Origin: Chitinophagaceae bacterium
GTDB taxonomy: Bacteria > Bacteroidota > Bacteroidia > Chitinophagales > Chitinophagaceae
Direction: 5' to 3'
NCBI GenBank assembly: GCA_020403425.1
Contig: JADBXR010000008.1
Span: 124,001-188,000 of the forward strand
DNA length: 64,000 nucleotides
Of the stretch, positions 28,022-36,805 are shown piece by piece. The notes under the pieces were generated by a model, which saw only the letters and a list, made by a program, of their open reading frames with translations, did not search any database and was not told the DNA's origin. The first letter of the stretch is position 1. The number at the start of each line of letters is the position of its first letter. The translations under genes were made by a program, and so were the position numbers.

Positions 28022-28051
28022 AAAGGCCCTCCGTGGAAACGGAGCGCCCTC
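28022..28051 (-). terminator. Terminator downstream of small lipoprotein gene
   Basis: Minus strand GGGCGCTCCG-TTTC-CACGGAGGGCC followed by TTTTTT. Confidence 0.75.
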
Positions 28052-28145
28052 TAACGATTGCTTGCCATATGAAAAAAAGTTTGAAAGCTGTTCTGACCGG
28101 CAAGCTAAGTCACTTCAGATCTTACGCACGTAGCTTTACCGAAAA

Positions 28146-28322
28146 TTACTTCTTGGTAGTGTCAGCAGCAGCGTGAGTTGTGTCAGCAGCGTGAGCAGCA
28201 GTATCAACTGGAGCTACAGCAGCAGTGTCAGCTTTTACAGTGTCAGCAGCAGGAGTTTGGTTTTCACCAGAGTTACAGGCAGCGAAAGCGCCCAGAGCCA
28301 GAACGAATAACAGCTTTTTCAT
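28146..28322 (-). CDS. Small Ala/Thr/Asp-rich putative lipoprotein (58 aa)
   Basis: MKKLLFVLALGAFAACNSGENQTPAADTVKADTAAVAPVDTAAHAADTTHAAADTTKK; lipobox-like AFAAC. The ORF track N-terminal extension is probably spurious. Confidence 0.75.
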   Translation of the reverse strand: MKKLLFVLALGAFAACNSGENQTPAADTVKADTAAVAPVDTAAHAADTTHAAADTTKK

Positions 28323-28458
28323 GTTTGTTTGTTTTGTTGTGAGTGAATTTCTTATTAATACCCGGATGTGATAAAAGGTAACCCGGTTTTTCAAAAAAAA
28401 TATTTTCGGCCTATTTTGGGTTACTTTTACCCCCTCTACCGTATTAAATGTACAGATA

Positions 28459-29025
28459 GTGAAAGCCGATACTAACGAACAAGCATTACTGAAGGGACTG
28501 GCACTGAACGACTCTAAGGCCATCGAGACCATTTACCGGGACAATTTTTCGATGGTACAGGCTTTTATTCTGCAGAACAACGGTTCATACGACGACGCAA
28601 GGGATATTTTCCAGGAAGCCATGATCGCCCTGTACGAGAAGGCGCAAACTGAGTCATTCGTGCTGACCTGCCAGATCAAGACCTATGTGTACTCCATCTG
28701 CCGGCGTTTATGGCTGAAAAGGCTGCAACAACTGGGCAGGTATGCCAATCGGGTGGATAGCCTGGAAGAAACGGTACCTGTAGAAGAGGACCTGGAAATA
28801 CACGAAAAACGCAATGCCGAATTTGCGATCATGGACCGGGCGCTGAACAGCCTGGGTGAACCGTGCAAGAGCTTGCTGGAAGGGTATTACCTGAAGAAAA
28901 TGGGAATGCAGGAATTAGCGGCGGAGTTCGGTTATACCAATGCCGACAATGCCAAGAACCAGAAATACAAATGTTTGATGCGCCTGAAGAAATTGTTCTT
29001 CTCGCAGTACAATATCGGAGATTAA
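28459..29025 (+). CDS. RNA polymerase sigma factor, ECF/sigma-70 family
   Basis: 188 aa; region 2-like DARDIFQEAMIALYEKA, region 4-like GMQELAAEFGYTNADNAKNQKYKCLMRLKKL; GTG start. Confidence 0.85.
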   Translation: MKADTNEQALLKGLALNDSKAIETIYRDNFSMVQAFILQNNGSYDDARDIFQEAMIALYEKAQTESFVLTCQIKTYVYSICRRLWLKRLQQLGRYANRVDSLEETVPVEEDLEIHEKRNAEFAIMDRALNSLGEPCKSLLEGYYLKKMGMQELAAEFGYTNADNAKNQKYKCLMRLKKLFFSQYNIGD

Positions 29026-29028
29026 GTT

Positions 29029-30138
29029 ATGATGGACGACATTTTACTTTTGGAAGCGATCGAACGTTACCTCCACGGCGACATGGAAGCCGCGGAGCGT
29101 GACTACTTCGAGAACCTCCGAAAAAACACCCCGGAAATAGACCAGATGGTGGTGGAACATGGTATGTTCCTGCACCAGATGGATATATACGCTCTGCACC
29201 GCAACCTGCGTGCAAGCCTGCAGGCCTCTCATGCCAAATTACTGGAACGAGGAGATATCAACGAAGGTGGCGAACTGACCACCAAGGGCAAAGTGATCCA
29301 GCTCTGGAACAAATACAAGAGAGTGACCGCTATCGCAGCTTCGGTGGGTGGCGTTATTGCGCTGGTGATCAGCGGCCTGGCCATCTATTTCTCGCCGGTC
29401 GTTAACGGTAATCAGATAGAACAGCTGAGCAAAGCCATCGAAGTCATTAAAAAGAACCAGCAATACCAGGGTAACCTCATTAACGAGGTAAAGAGTAAGA
29501 TACCGGAAAATGCGCGACTGATCAGTGGTGGTTCTGGCTTCCTGATCGACCCCAAAGGATATATCATCACCAACGCACACGTACTGAAAGGTTCCGGCGC
29601 TGTGGTGGTGAACAGCAAGGGGCAGGAATTCAATGCCATCATCGCCCATATTGATACAGACAGGGACCTAGCGATCATCAAGATCAACGACCAGGAATAC
29701 ACCCCGCAGAAATCGCTCCCTTATACCATCCGCAAGAACAGCTCTGAACTGGGAGAAGAGATCTTTACCCTGGGTTATCCCAGAAATGATATCGTATACG
29801 GAGAAGGTTACCTGAGTGCCAGAACCGGTTATAACAGTGACTCCCTGACCTACCAGGTGCAGATCAGCGCCAATCCGGGTAATTCCGGCGGGCCCGTGTT
29901 CAACAGCAACGGTGAAGTAATCGGTATCTTAAGTACCCGCCAGGCAGAGGCCGAAGGTGTTGCATTCGCAGTGAAATCCAAAAATATCTACCGCATGGTT
30001 GATGAGCTGAAAGCTACTGATACCAACGTGGCGAAGATCAAATTACCTACCCGCTCAACCTTAAAGGGCGTGAACCGCAAACAACAGATCACCCGTCTGG
30101 AAGAGTCTGTTTTCTACGTGAAAGCCTTTAAAAAATAG
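29029..30138 (+). CDS. Membrane-anchored trypsin-like serine protease (HtrA/S1C-like) with anti-sigma-like N-terminus
   Basis: 369 aa; N-terminal IERYLHGDMEAAERDYFENLRKNTPEIDQMV, TM segment AIAASVGGVIALVISGLAIYF, protease motifs TNAHVLKG, DTDRDLAIIKI, ANPGNSGGPVFN. Confidence 0.85.
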   Translation: MMDDILLLEAIERYLHGDMEAAERDYFENLRKNTPEIDQMVVEHGMFLHQMDIYALHRNLRASLQASHAKLLERGDINEGGELTTKGKVIQLWNKYKRVTAIAASVGGVIALVISGLAIYFSPVVNGNQIEQLSKAIEVIKKNQQYQGNLINEVKSKIPENARLISGGSGFLIDPKGYIITNAHVLKGSGAVVVNSKGQEFNAIIAHIDTDRDLAIIKINDQEYTPQKSLPYTIRKNSSELGEEIFTLGYPRNDIVYGEGYLSARTGYNSDSLTYQVQISANPGNSGGPVFNSNGEVIGILSTRQAEAEGVAFAVKSKNIYRMVDELKATDTNVAKIKLPTRSTLKGVNRKQQITRLEESVFYVKAFKK

Positions 30139-30160
30139 TTACAGTTGATTTTAGTTTCTG

Positions 30161-30188
30161 ATAGCCCGCCCACGCGGGCTATTTTTTT
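30161..30188 (+). terminator. Rho-independent terminator after protease gene
   Basis: ATAGCCCGC-CCAC-GCGGGCTAT-TTTTTT. Confidence 0.92.
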
Positions 30189-30275
30189 GTCCCTAGCCAT
30201 GCTACCGGCATCATGAAAATAAAAAGCGGGAACCTGTAAGTTCCCCGCTTCAGTTATCAGATCTTTTATGGACGC

Positions 30276-31178
30276 TTACGCCCACAATGAGGTAGGGTAT
30301 TCACCAGAAGCCACCAGGGCATTGATACTGGCCTGCACACCAGGTGCATCTTCTTTATATGTTACACCAAACCATTTGGCAGAGGTAGGGATCACTTTCA
30401 CCACGCCTTTTCCTGATTGAATATAATGTTTGGTGGCGGTGGGGATGAAGAATTCCGCCTTGGGCTCGTTCATATGTTTATCCAGGAACTCATGGAACTG
30501 TGCCTCGCAGAGATCGATGAACCCCGGCGCAAAGCAGAGATAATTCATGCTGACCAGGCTATCTTCAGACACTTCGTGCAAACCGGTGTCATCCTGGTAG
30601 GTGATCTTGCCGTTCTCTCCCCTGAAAATGCTGGTGCGCTCGTTGATATCGGTCAGGTTGTGATCGGCATCAATATCGCAAACACCGCGGCTGACACTAC
30701 CGTTATCGCTGAGGGTGTTCTTTAATTCATAGCCAACGATACAGTAGGTCTGCTCATTACATTGAGTTGTCAGGAACTGATGCGCTTTCACAAAAGCATC
30801 CCTGCCATAATAGTCATCTGCATTGATCACGGCAAATGGCTCATTCACTTTGCCTTTGCAACAAAGCACCGCATGTGCCGTTCCCCAGGGTTTGGACCTT
30901 TCGGCGGGTATGGTTCTGCCGCCGGTAAAAGCGTTCAGGTGCTGGTATACATAATCGGTGGCGATGCGACCGTTCAGTTTGGGTTCGAAGATGGCTTTGA
31001 AATTCTCGGCAAACTCCTCCCGGATGATGAAAACGATCTTGCCAAACCCCGCACGGATCGCGTCGTAGATCGAATAATCCATGATCGTTTCACCCGAGGG
31101 GCCGAAAGACTGAATCTGCTTCATACTTCCATAACGACTGGCCATTCCGGCAGCTAAAATCACAAGGGTTGGTTTCAT
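30276..31178 (-). CDS. Sugar-phosphate nucleotidyltransferase family protein
   Basis: 300 aa; ILAAGMASRYGSMKQIQSFGPSGETIMDYSIYDA, AVINADDYYG. Confidence 0.85.
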   Translation of the reverse strand: MKPTLVILAAGMASRYGSMKQIQSFGPSGETIMDYSIYDAIRAGFGKIVFIIREEFAENFKAIFEPKLNGRIATDYVYQHLNAFTGGRTIPAERSKPWGTAHAVLCCKGKVNEPFAVINADDYYGRDAFVKAHQFLTTQCNEQTYCIVGYELKNTLSDNGSVSRGVCDIDADHNLTDINERTSIFRGENGKITYQDDTGLHEVSEDSLVSMNYLCFAPGFIDLCEAQFHEFLDKHMNEPKAEFFIPTATKHYIQSGKGVVKVIPTSAKWFGVTYKEDAPGVQASINALVASGEYPTSLWA

Positions 31179-31226
31179 GTAGAATGGTTAAGATTGTATT
31201 GTCAAAATAATGACCTGTTGTTAAAA

Positions 31227-32120
31227 ATGTATGCAAAATTACAAAATATCAAGGTTCAGCCATTGCCCCATTTCTCGTCCGGAGATATCCACACGGATAT
31301 CCTTCGGCTTGACCTTTTGCACCCGGTGGTATCGGGTAATAAGTGGTTTAAACTGAAGTATTACCTGTCAGAGGCCCTGGCGGGAAATTACCATACCCTG
31401 GCCAGTTTCGGCGGGGCCTATTCCAACCATATCGTGGCCACAGCTTTTGCAGCAAGGGAAGCCGGTCTGACCAGTATCGGGTATATCCGGGGCGAGAAAA
31501 CCACCCCTCTGTCTCCTACCCTGCGCAATGCCATGGAGTATGGTATGAAACTGGAATATGTATCAAGAGAAGCGTTCCGGCATACGGAGTCGATCATGGC
31601 CGCAACCGCCGACAGCGGCATTTACTGGGTCCGGGAAGGAGGTTTCGGTACTTTAGGCGCCAAAGGAGCTGCAGATATCCTGTCGGTCACGGATACCAGC
31701 AGCTATTCTCACATCATCTGTGCCGTAGGCACCGGCACCATGCTGGCCGGACTGGTACAGGCGGCACTGCCGCACCAGCAGTTGGTTGGGATCAGTGTAT
31801 TGAAGAATCATTTCGGACTGGAACAGGAGGTTGGGTCCCTGCTCCCGCAAAAAGAAGAACAGGCCTCGTTTACCATTGAACAGGATTTTCATTTCGGAGG
31901 GTATGCCAAACACCCACAGGAGCTGATCCGGTTCATGCAAGACCTCTGGGCACAGGAACAGTTACCCACCGATATCGTATACACATCGAAACTGCTTTAC
32001 GCAGTAAAACAATTACTTGCCCTTCCTTATTTTCCTGCCGGAAGCAGGCTCCTGCTGATCCATAGTGGCGGTTTGCAGGGAAATGCCTCGCTACCTGCCG
32101 GTACATTACCATTTTCTTAA
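31227..32120 (+). CDS. ACC deaminase / D-cysteine desulfhydrase family PLP protein
   Basis: RLDLLHPVVSGNKWFKLKYYL, SFGGAYSNHIVATAFAA, YWVREGGFGTLGAKGA, AVGTGTMLAG. Confidence 0.85.
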   Translation: MYAKLQNIKVQPLPHFSSGDIHTDILRLDLLHPVVSGNKWFKLKYYLSEALAGNYHTLASFGGAYSNHIVATAFAAREAGLTSIGYIRGEKTTPLSPTLRNAMEYGMKLEYVSREAFRHTESIMAATADSGIYWVREGGFGTLGAKGAADILSVTDTSSYSHIICAVGTGTMLAGLVQAALPHQQLVGISVLKNHFGLEQEVGSLLPQKEEQASFTIEQDFHFGGYAKHPQELIRFMQDLWAQEQLPTDIVYTSKLLYAVKQLLALPYFPAGSRLLLIHSGGLQGNASLPAGTLPFS

Positions 32121-32146
32121 GTGATCTGCTTTTATATTTGCTACCC

Positions 32147-33310
32147 ATGAGGCCGATTCTCCGTTCCCTTTCCGTTATTGCCGTATTACTGGCAGCGCTC
32201 CCTGTGTGTGCACAAGGCCAGCTTCCCGATTTCTCGGTGAAAGAACTGACCAAAGGCAAGATCCAGATCAGCTGGAACAATCCCTACCGCAACTGCGTGC
32301 AGTTGGCCATTCAACGTTCACTTGACAGCAGCAAGAATTTCCGGACCATTTTCTCCTCACAATCACCCGAGCTGGCTTCCAACGGATACCTGGACAACCG
32401 GCCCATACCCGGGGTCAAGAATTATTACCGGATCTTCTATGCGATGGAGAACGGGACATATTTCTTTACCAGGGCCATTCCGGTAGAAACGCAGCAGCCA
32501 GCAAAATCAGTATTGACAGTTCCTCCTGCTTATGAAACTGTCAAAGAAACATCGATAAAAGACCTCAACCCCGCAAAGGTTGCGTCCAAAGACCTTACCA
32601 GCATCTACCTGAAAAAGACATTGTTGTTTCAGCTGGATAAAAAAGCGTATCAACACTTCAAGGATTCCATCAACACCCGGACCAAAGACGCTTTACGTCG
32701 ATTGAATGAAAAAACCGTAGAATGGATACCGGCCAAAAAGGAACTCTACTTTATTTACCAATACCAGCAACTCCTGGCAGAACTGGATGCCAAAGCATAC
32801 CGGAAATTCAAAGACTCCATCAGATACAGAACCAAAGACACGCTCTATATCGCAGACGCTTATCATATTCAACTGAAACCTTACATTGAACCCGCCAAAA
32901 AACTGGTATTCGTTTACCGGAATGACAGCCTGTTACAAATACTGGAACCCGAACAATACCGGTTGTTCAGGGATTCCGTCTCCACCCAGACCAAGGATAC
33001 CCTGTATGCGATAGACAATGAACATGTGAAGATCCATCCATTCGTTCCCAAATATGTATGGAAGCCATCTGACTATGTGTTCACCAATAACAAAGGTTAT
33101 GTGACCATTGTATTACCGCTGGCCAAACAACACAAATACCAGGTGATCTTTTATGAGGAGGATGGTTCGGAACTATTCCGCATCAATACCGTAAAGGAAC
33201 CCGAACTGGTTCTGGACAAAACCGATTTCATTCACTCGGGTTGGTTCTATTTTAAGCTATTCGAGGATGATAAACTGAAGGAAAAAAATAAGTTTTTCTT
33301 ACCCAAATAG
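32147..33310 (+). CDS. Secreted protein of unknown function with internal repeats
   Basis: Signal peptide MRPILRSLSVIAVLLAALPVCAQG; N-terminal FnIII-like segment; three repeats around [LI]xxxxAYxxFKDSIxxRTKDTLY. Confidence 0.65.
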   Translation: MRPILRSLSVIAVLLAALPVCAQGQLPDFSVKELTKGKIQISWNNPYRNCVQLAIQRSLDSSKNFRTIFSSQSPELASNGYLDNRPIPGVKNYYRIFYAMENGTYFFTRAIPVETQQPAKSVLTVPPAYETVKETSIKDLNPAKVASKDLTSIYLKKTLLFQLDKKAYQHFKDSINTRTKDALRRLNEKTVEWIPAKKELYFIYQYQQLLAELDAKAYRKFKDSIRYRTKDTLYIADAYHIQLKPYIEPAKKLVFVYRNDSLLQILEPEQYRLFRDSVSTQTKDTLYAIDNEHVKIHPFVPKYVWKPSDYVFTNNKGYVTIVLPLAKQHKYQVIFYEEDGSELFRINTVKEPELVLDKTDFIHSGWFYFKLFEDDKLKEKNKFFLPK

Positions 33311-33314
33311 GACG

Positions 33315-34049
33315 CTATCCTGCATTGTCTGGCTCCACCAGGTGAACCTGGAATACTTTTTCGAAATTAGTTTTGACCTTTTGTTTCACTTCTGCAAAAG
33401 GAACTTCTTTCCCTAGCTCCTTTTGCAGGGATGTTACCTGTTTGTTCTCAATGCCACAGGGAACGATATGGCCAAAATAATCCAGGTCCGTATTCACATT
33501 GAATGCAAAGCCATGCATGGTGATCCAGCGGCTGCACTTGATGCCCATGGCACAGATCTTCCTTTCCTTTCCCTTGATATCCGGATCTATCCAGACACCG
33601 GTCTCACCGGCACTTCTATCGCCCTTGAGTCCGTATTCGGCCATGGTTAAGATGATCACTTCTTCCAGGCTACGGAGGTACCAGCCCAGGTCGGTCTTGA
33701 ATTTCTCCAGGTCCAGGATCGGATAACCCACTAATTGTGCCGGGCCATGAAAAGTGATATCTCCCCCGCGGTTGATGTGAAAGTACTCGATGTTCTTCTG
33801 TTCCCGTTCCTCATCACTGATCAGCACATGTTCTTCTTTCCCATTCTTTCCAAGTGTGTACACAGGTTCATGTTCCACAAACAACAGGCGATGGACCGTT
33901 GGCAGCAAATGCCCCGATTCTGACGGGTCTGCCGATCGCAAAAGGGCTTTGCGGTCGGTATTCTCCTTCAATAGACTTTCCTGGTAGTCCCAAACATCCT
34001 TATAATGCGGCTGACGGCCCATATCCTGGAACAATACTTCCTGTTGCAT
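33315..34049 (-). CDS. lipB: Octanoyltransferase (lipoate biosynthesis)
   Basis: 244 aa; GGDITFHGPAQLVGYPILDL, GETGVWID, ICAMGIKCSRWITMHGFAFNVN. Confidence 0.93.
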   Translation of the reverse strand: MQQEVLFQDMGRQPHYKDVWDYQESLLKENTDRKALLRSADPSESGHLLPTVHRLLFVEHEPVYTLGKNGKEEHVLISDEEREQKNIEYFHINRGGDITFHGPAQLVGYPILDLEKFKTDLGWYLRSLEEVIILTMAEYGLKGDRSAGETGVWIDPDIKGKERKICAMGIKCSRWITMHGFAFNVNTDLDYFGHIVPCGIENKQVTSLQKELGKEVPFAEVKQKVKTNFEKVFQVHLVEPDNAG

Positions 34050-34136
34050 ACAACGAAAGTAAGAAGAATTTGGACCAGGATGCCCTGCAGGCCAGGCAAA
34101 ACACCCCGTCTGCCCCCAATCCTTTATTTTTGCCGC

Positions 34137-35183
34137 ATGTTGGATGAACTAGACAATTCGCGGGAAGAAGCATCGGAATCGCTATACGAACGAAAGACCT
34201 TCACCATTGACAAAGGGCAGGAACCCCTGCGTATCGACAAATGGCTGCAGATGCACATAGAGGGTGCCAGCCGCAATAAAGTGCAGAATGGTATTGAAGC
34301 CGGTTTTGTTACGGTGAATGGTAAGACAGTCAAGAGCAATTACAAGATCAAACCGGGCGATGATATCCTGCTGCTGAGTCTGGTAAATCCTGAGCATACC
34401 GTCTTAAAGAAAGAAAATATTCCACTGAATATCGTTTACGAAGATGACGCCCTCATGGTCATCAACAAACCCGCCAATATGGTGGTGCACCCGGGCGTGG
34501 GCAATTTCAGCGGAACTTTATTGAATGGAGTGGCCTATCACCTTGAGCAACAGAACCCGGGTATTGACGAGGACATCCTGCCAAGGTTCGGCCTGGTACA
34601 TAGGATCGACAAGAACACAACGGGACTGATCGTACTAGCCAAGAAACCGGAGGCAGCAGCGCATCTTGCCAAACAGTTCTTTCAGCATACCGTGAAAAGA
34701 AAATATGTAGCCCTGGTATGGGGTGATATGGAACAGGATGAAGGAACCATTACGGGCCATATTGCCCGGCACCGCCAGCACCGGAAAATGTTTGATGTAT
34801 ATCCGGAAGGTGAAACGGGGAAACACGCCATTACCCATTACAAGGTTCTGGAACGCTTCAACTATGTGACCCTGGTAGAATGTGTGCTGGAAACCGGCCG
34901 CACGCACCAGATCCGCGTTCATATGAAACATATCGGGCATACCCTCTTTAACGACTGGGAGTATGGTGGCGATAAGATCCTGAAAGGCACCATTTACACC
35001 AAGTACAAACAGTTCGTGGACAATTGTTTTGAGATCTGTCCGCGTTGCGCACTGCATGCAAAAACACTGGGTTTCATACATCCTGTTACACAGAAAGAAA
35101 TGCTGTTCGAATCTCCCTTACCACAAGACATGCAGGGTGTGATCGAAAAATGGAGAAACTACATCAGCCACAGGAACGAATAA
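34137..35183 (+). CDS. RluA/RluD family 23S rRNA pseudouridine synthase
   Basis: S4 domain (LRIDKWLQMHIEGASRNKVQNGIEAGFVTVNG), catalytic GLVHRIDKNTTGLIVLAK, ECVLETGRTHQIRVHM. Confidence 0.92.
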   Translation: MLDELDNSREEASESLYERKTFTIDKGQEPLRIDKWLQMHIEGASRNKVQNGIEAGFVTVNGKTVKSNYKIKPGDDILLLSLVNPEHTVLKKENIPLNIVYEDDALMVINKPANMVVHPGVGNFSGTLLNGVAYHLEQQNPGIDEDILPRFGLVHRIDKNTTGLIVLAKKPEAAAHLAKQFFQHTVKRKYVALVWGDMEQDEGTITGHIARHRQHRKMFDVYPEGETGKHAITHYKVLERFNYVTLVECVLETGRTHQIRVHMKHIGHTLFNDWEYGGDKILKGTIYTKYKQFVDNCFEICPRCALHAKTLGFIHPVTQKEMLFESPLPQDMQGVIEKWRNYISHRNE

Positions 35184-35256
35184 GTTCATCCGCAGGTAAT
35201 ATCAGCTATCGGATTATCAGATACCCGCTTATATTTGCTTATAAATTCTTTATTCA

Positions 35257-36255
35257 ATGCTTACTGATATCCGAAATAACTGGACACTTGCCGAGATCAA
35301 GGATGTCTACAATACCCCCCTGCTGGAATTGATCTACCGGGCGGCCACACTTCACAGAACCTACAACGATACTGCAGAAGTACAGGTTTGTACTTTGTTA
35401 AGCATTAAAACAGGTGGTTGCAGCGAAGATTGTGCCTACTGTCCGCAGGCGGCCCGTTACAGCACCGGTGTTGAGGTGCAGGCCCTGATGCAGAAAGAGG
35501 AAGTGCTTAGCTATGCAAAGAAGGCCAAAGAAGCCGGCAGTACGCGGTTCTGCATGGGAGCTGCCTGGAGAGAAGTGAGGGACAACCGCGATTTTGACCG
35601 TGTACTGGATATGGTAAAAGGCGTGAACGCAATGGGCATGGAAGTTTGTTGCACCCTGGGCATGCTCACTGAATACCAGGCGCAAAGACTGGCAGATGCC
35701 GGTTTATACGCTTATAACCACAATCTTGACACCAGCAAGGAACATTACGGAGATATCATCACCACCCGCACTTATGACGACCGTTTGCAAACGCTCGACA
35801 ATGTTCGCAAAGCAGGCGTAACCGTTTGTTGCGGCGGCATTATCGGACTGGGGGAAACACATGAGGACCGGATCAAAATGCTGCATACACTGGCCACCAT
35901 GCCTGAACATCCGGAAAGTGTACCCATCAATGCATTGGTACCTGTTGCGGGCACACCTCTGGAGAACAATACCAAAGTGGATATCTGGGACATGGTACGA
36001 ATGATCGCCACAGCAAGGATACTGATGCCGAAGACCATGGTCCGTTTGAGCGCCGGCCGGAACGATATGAGTGTTGCAGAACAGTCGCTCTGTTTTATGG
36101 CAGGAGCCAATTCCATTTTTGCAGGAGAAAAATTATTAACGACCGCCAATCCGGGATTTGAAGCTGACAATGCCATGTTCCAGTTGCTGGGATTAACTCC
36201 ACGAAAAGCTTTTAAGGAGGAAAAACAATATCTGCGGGAAGTTGCAGAAGCATAA
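35257..36255 (+). CDS. bioB: Biotin synthase
   Basis: 332 aa; radical [31 protein letters not shown]. Confidence 0.96.
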   Translation: MLTDIRNNWTLAEIKDVYNTPLLELIYRAATLHRTYNDTAEVQVCTLLSIKTGGCSEDCAYCPQAARYSTGVEVQALMQKEEVLSYAKKAKEAGSTRFCMGAAWREVRDNRDFDRVLDMVKGVNAMGMEVCCTLGMLTEYQAQRLADAGLYAYNHNLDTSKEHYGDIITTRTYDDRLQTLDNVRKAGVTVCCGGIIGLGETHEDRIKMLHTLATMPEHPESVPINALVPVAGTPLENNTKVDIWDMVRMIATARILMPKTMVRLSAGRNDMSVAEQSLCFMAGANSIFAGEKLLTTANPGFEADNAMFQLLGLTPRKAFKEEKQYLREVAEA

Positions 36256-36285
36256 ACAAATTTTATTCAATACTAAATCAGCCCC

Positions 36286-36801
36286 ATGAAAAAATTACTT
36301 GCCGCCTGTATGGTATTACTGGCAGTGCAGGCCACAAAGGCCCAGACAACAGACAACCTGAAACTGGTTGATTCCACAACCCCCTTCAAACCCATCAATG
36401 GTGCCATTACGCGCGGCACACTGATCAAAACGAGCAACTATCATTTTTATGAGATCAATGATAAGGTCAACCAGAAATTCAGTAACGCGCAACCACAGCT
36501 GATGGTATACCAGGATGGACGGAAATTCAAGATCAAGATCGAGGGCGTGGAAAAACTGCTTACCTGCAACAAGATCCAGGAAGTGATCGAAAGCAATATC
36601 GACGGAGACTTTAAAGGATGGGATGGCAACAGCAGTTTTAGACTGGTGAACCAGCAGGAATGGAAACAGGACAGCCCAACCAGCACCGTATTCGCCAACC
36701 TCTATCGTCCGGCAGTGATCATCTACCTTACCAGTGAAGGTTATAAGATGAAGATCGAGGGATTGAATGAGGATCCGATACTGGTGAAAAAGATCAGGTA
36801 A
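36286..36801 (+). CDS. Secreted hypothetical protein
   Basis: 171 aa with signal peptide MKKLLAACMVLLAVQATKAQ; no family recognised. Confidence 0.6.
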   Translation: MKKLLAACMVLLAVQATKAQTTDNLKLVDSTTPFKPINGAITRGTLIKTSNYHFYEINDKVNQKFSNAQPQLMVYQDGRKFKIKIEGVEKLLTCNKIQEVIESNIDGDFKGWDGNSSFRLVNQQEWKQDSPTSTVFANLYRPAVIIYLTSEGYKMKIEGLNEDPILVKKIR

Positions 36802-36805
36802 ACCA

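Noticed and set aside
28146-28532. Full 128-aa form of the minus-strand lipoprotein ORF
   Set aside because: The first 70 residues would overlap the sigma gene start and promoter region; residue 71 begins a normal signal peptide (MKKLLFVLALGAFAAC).
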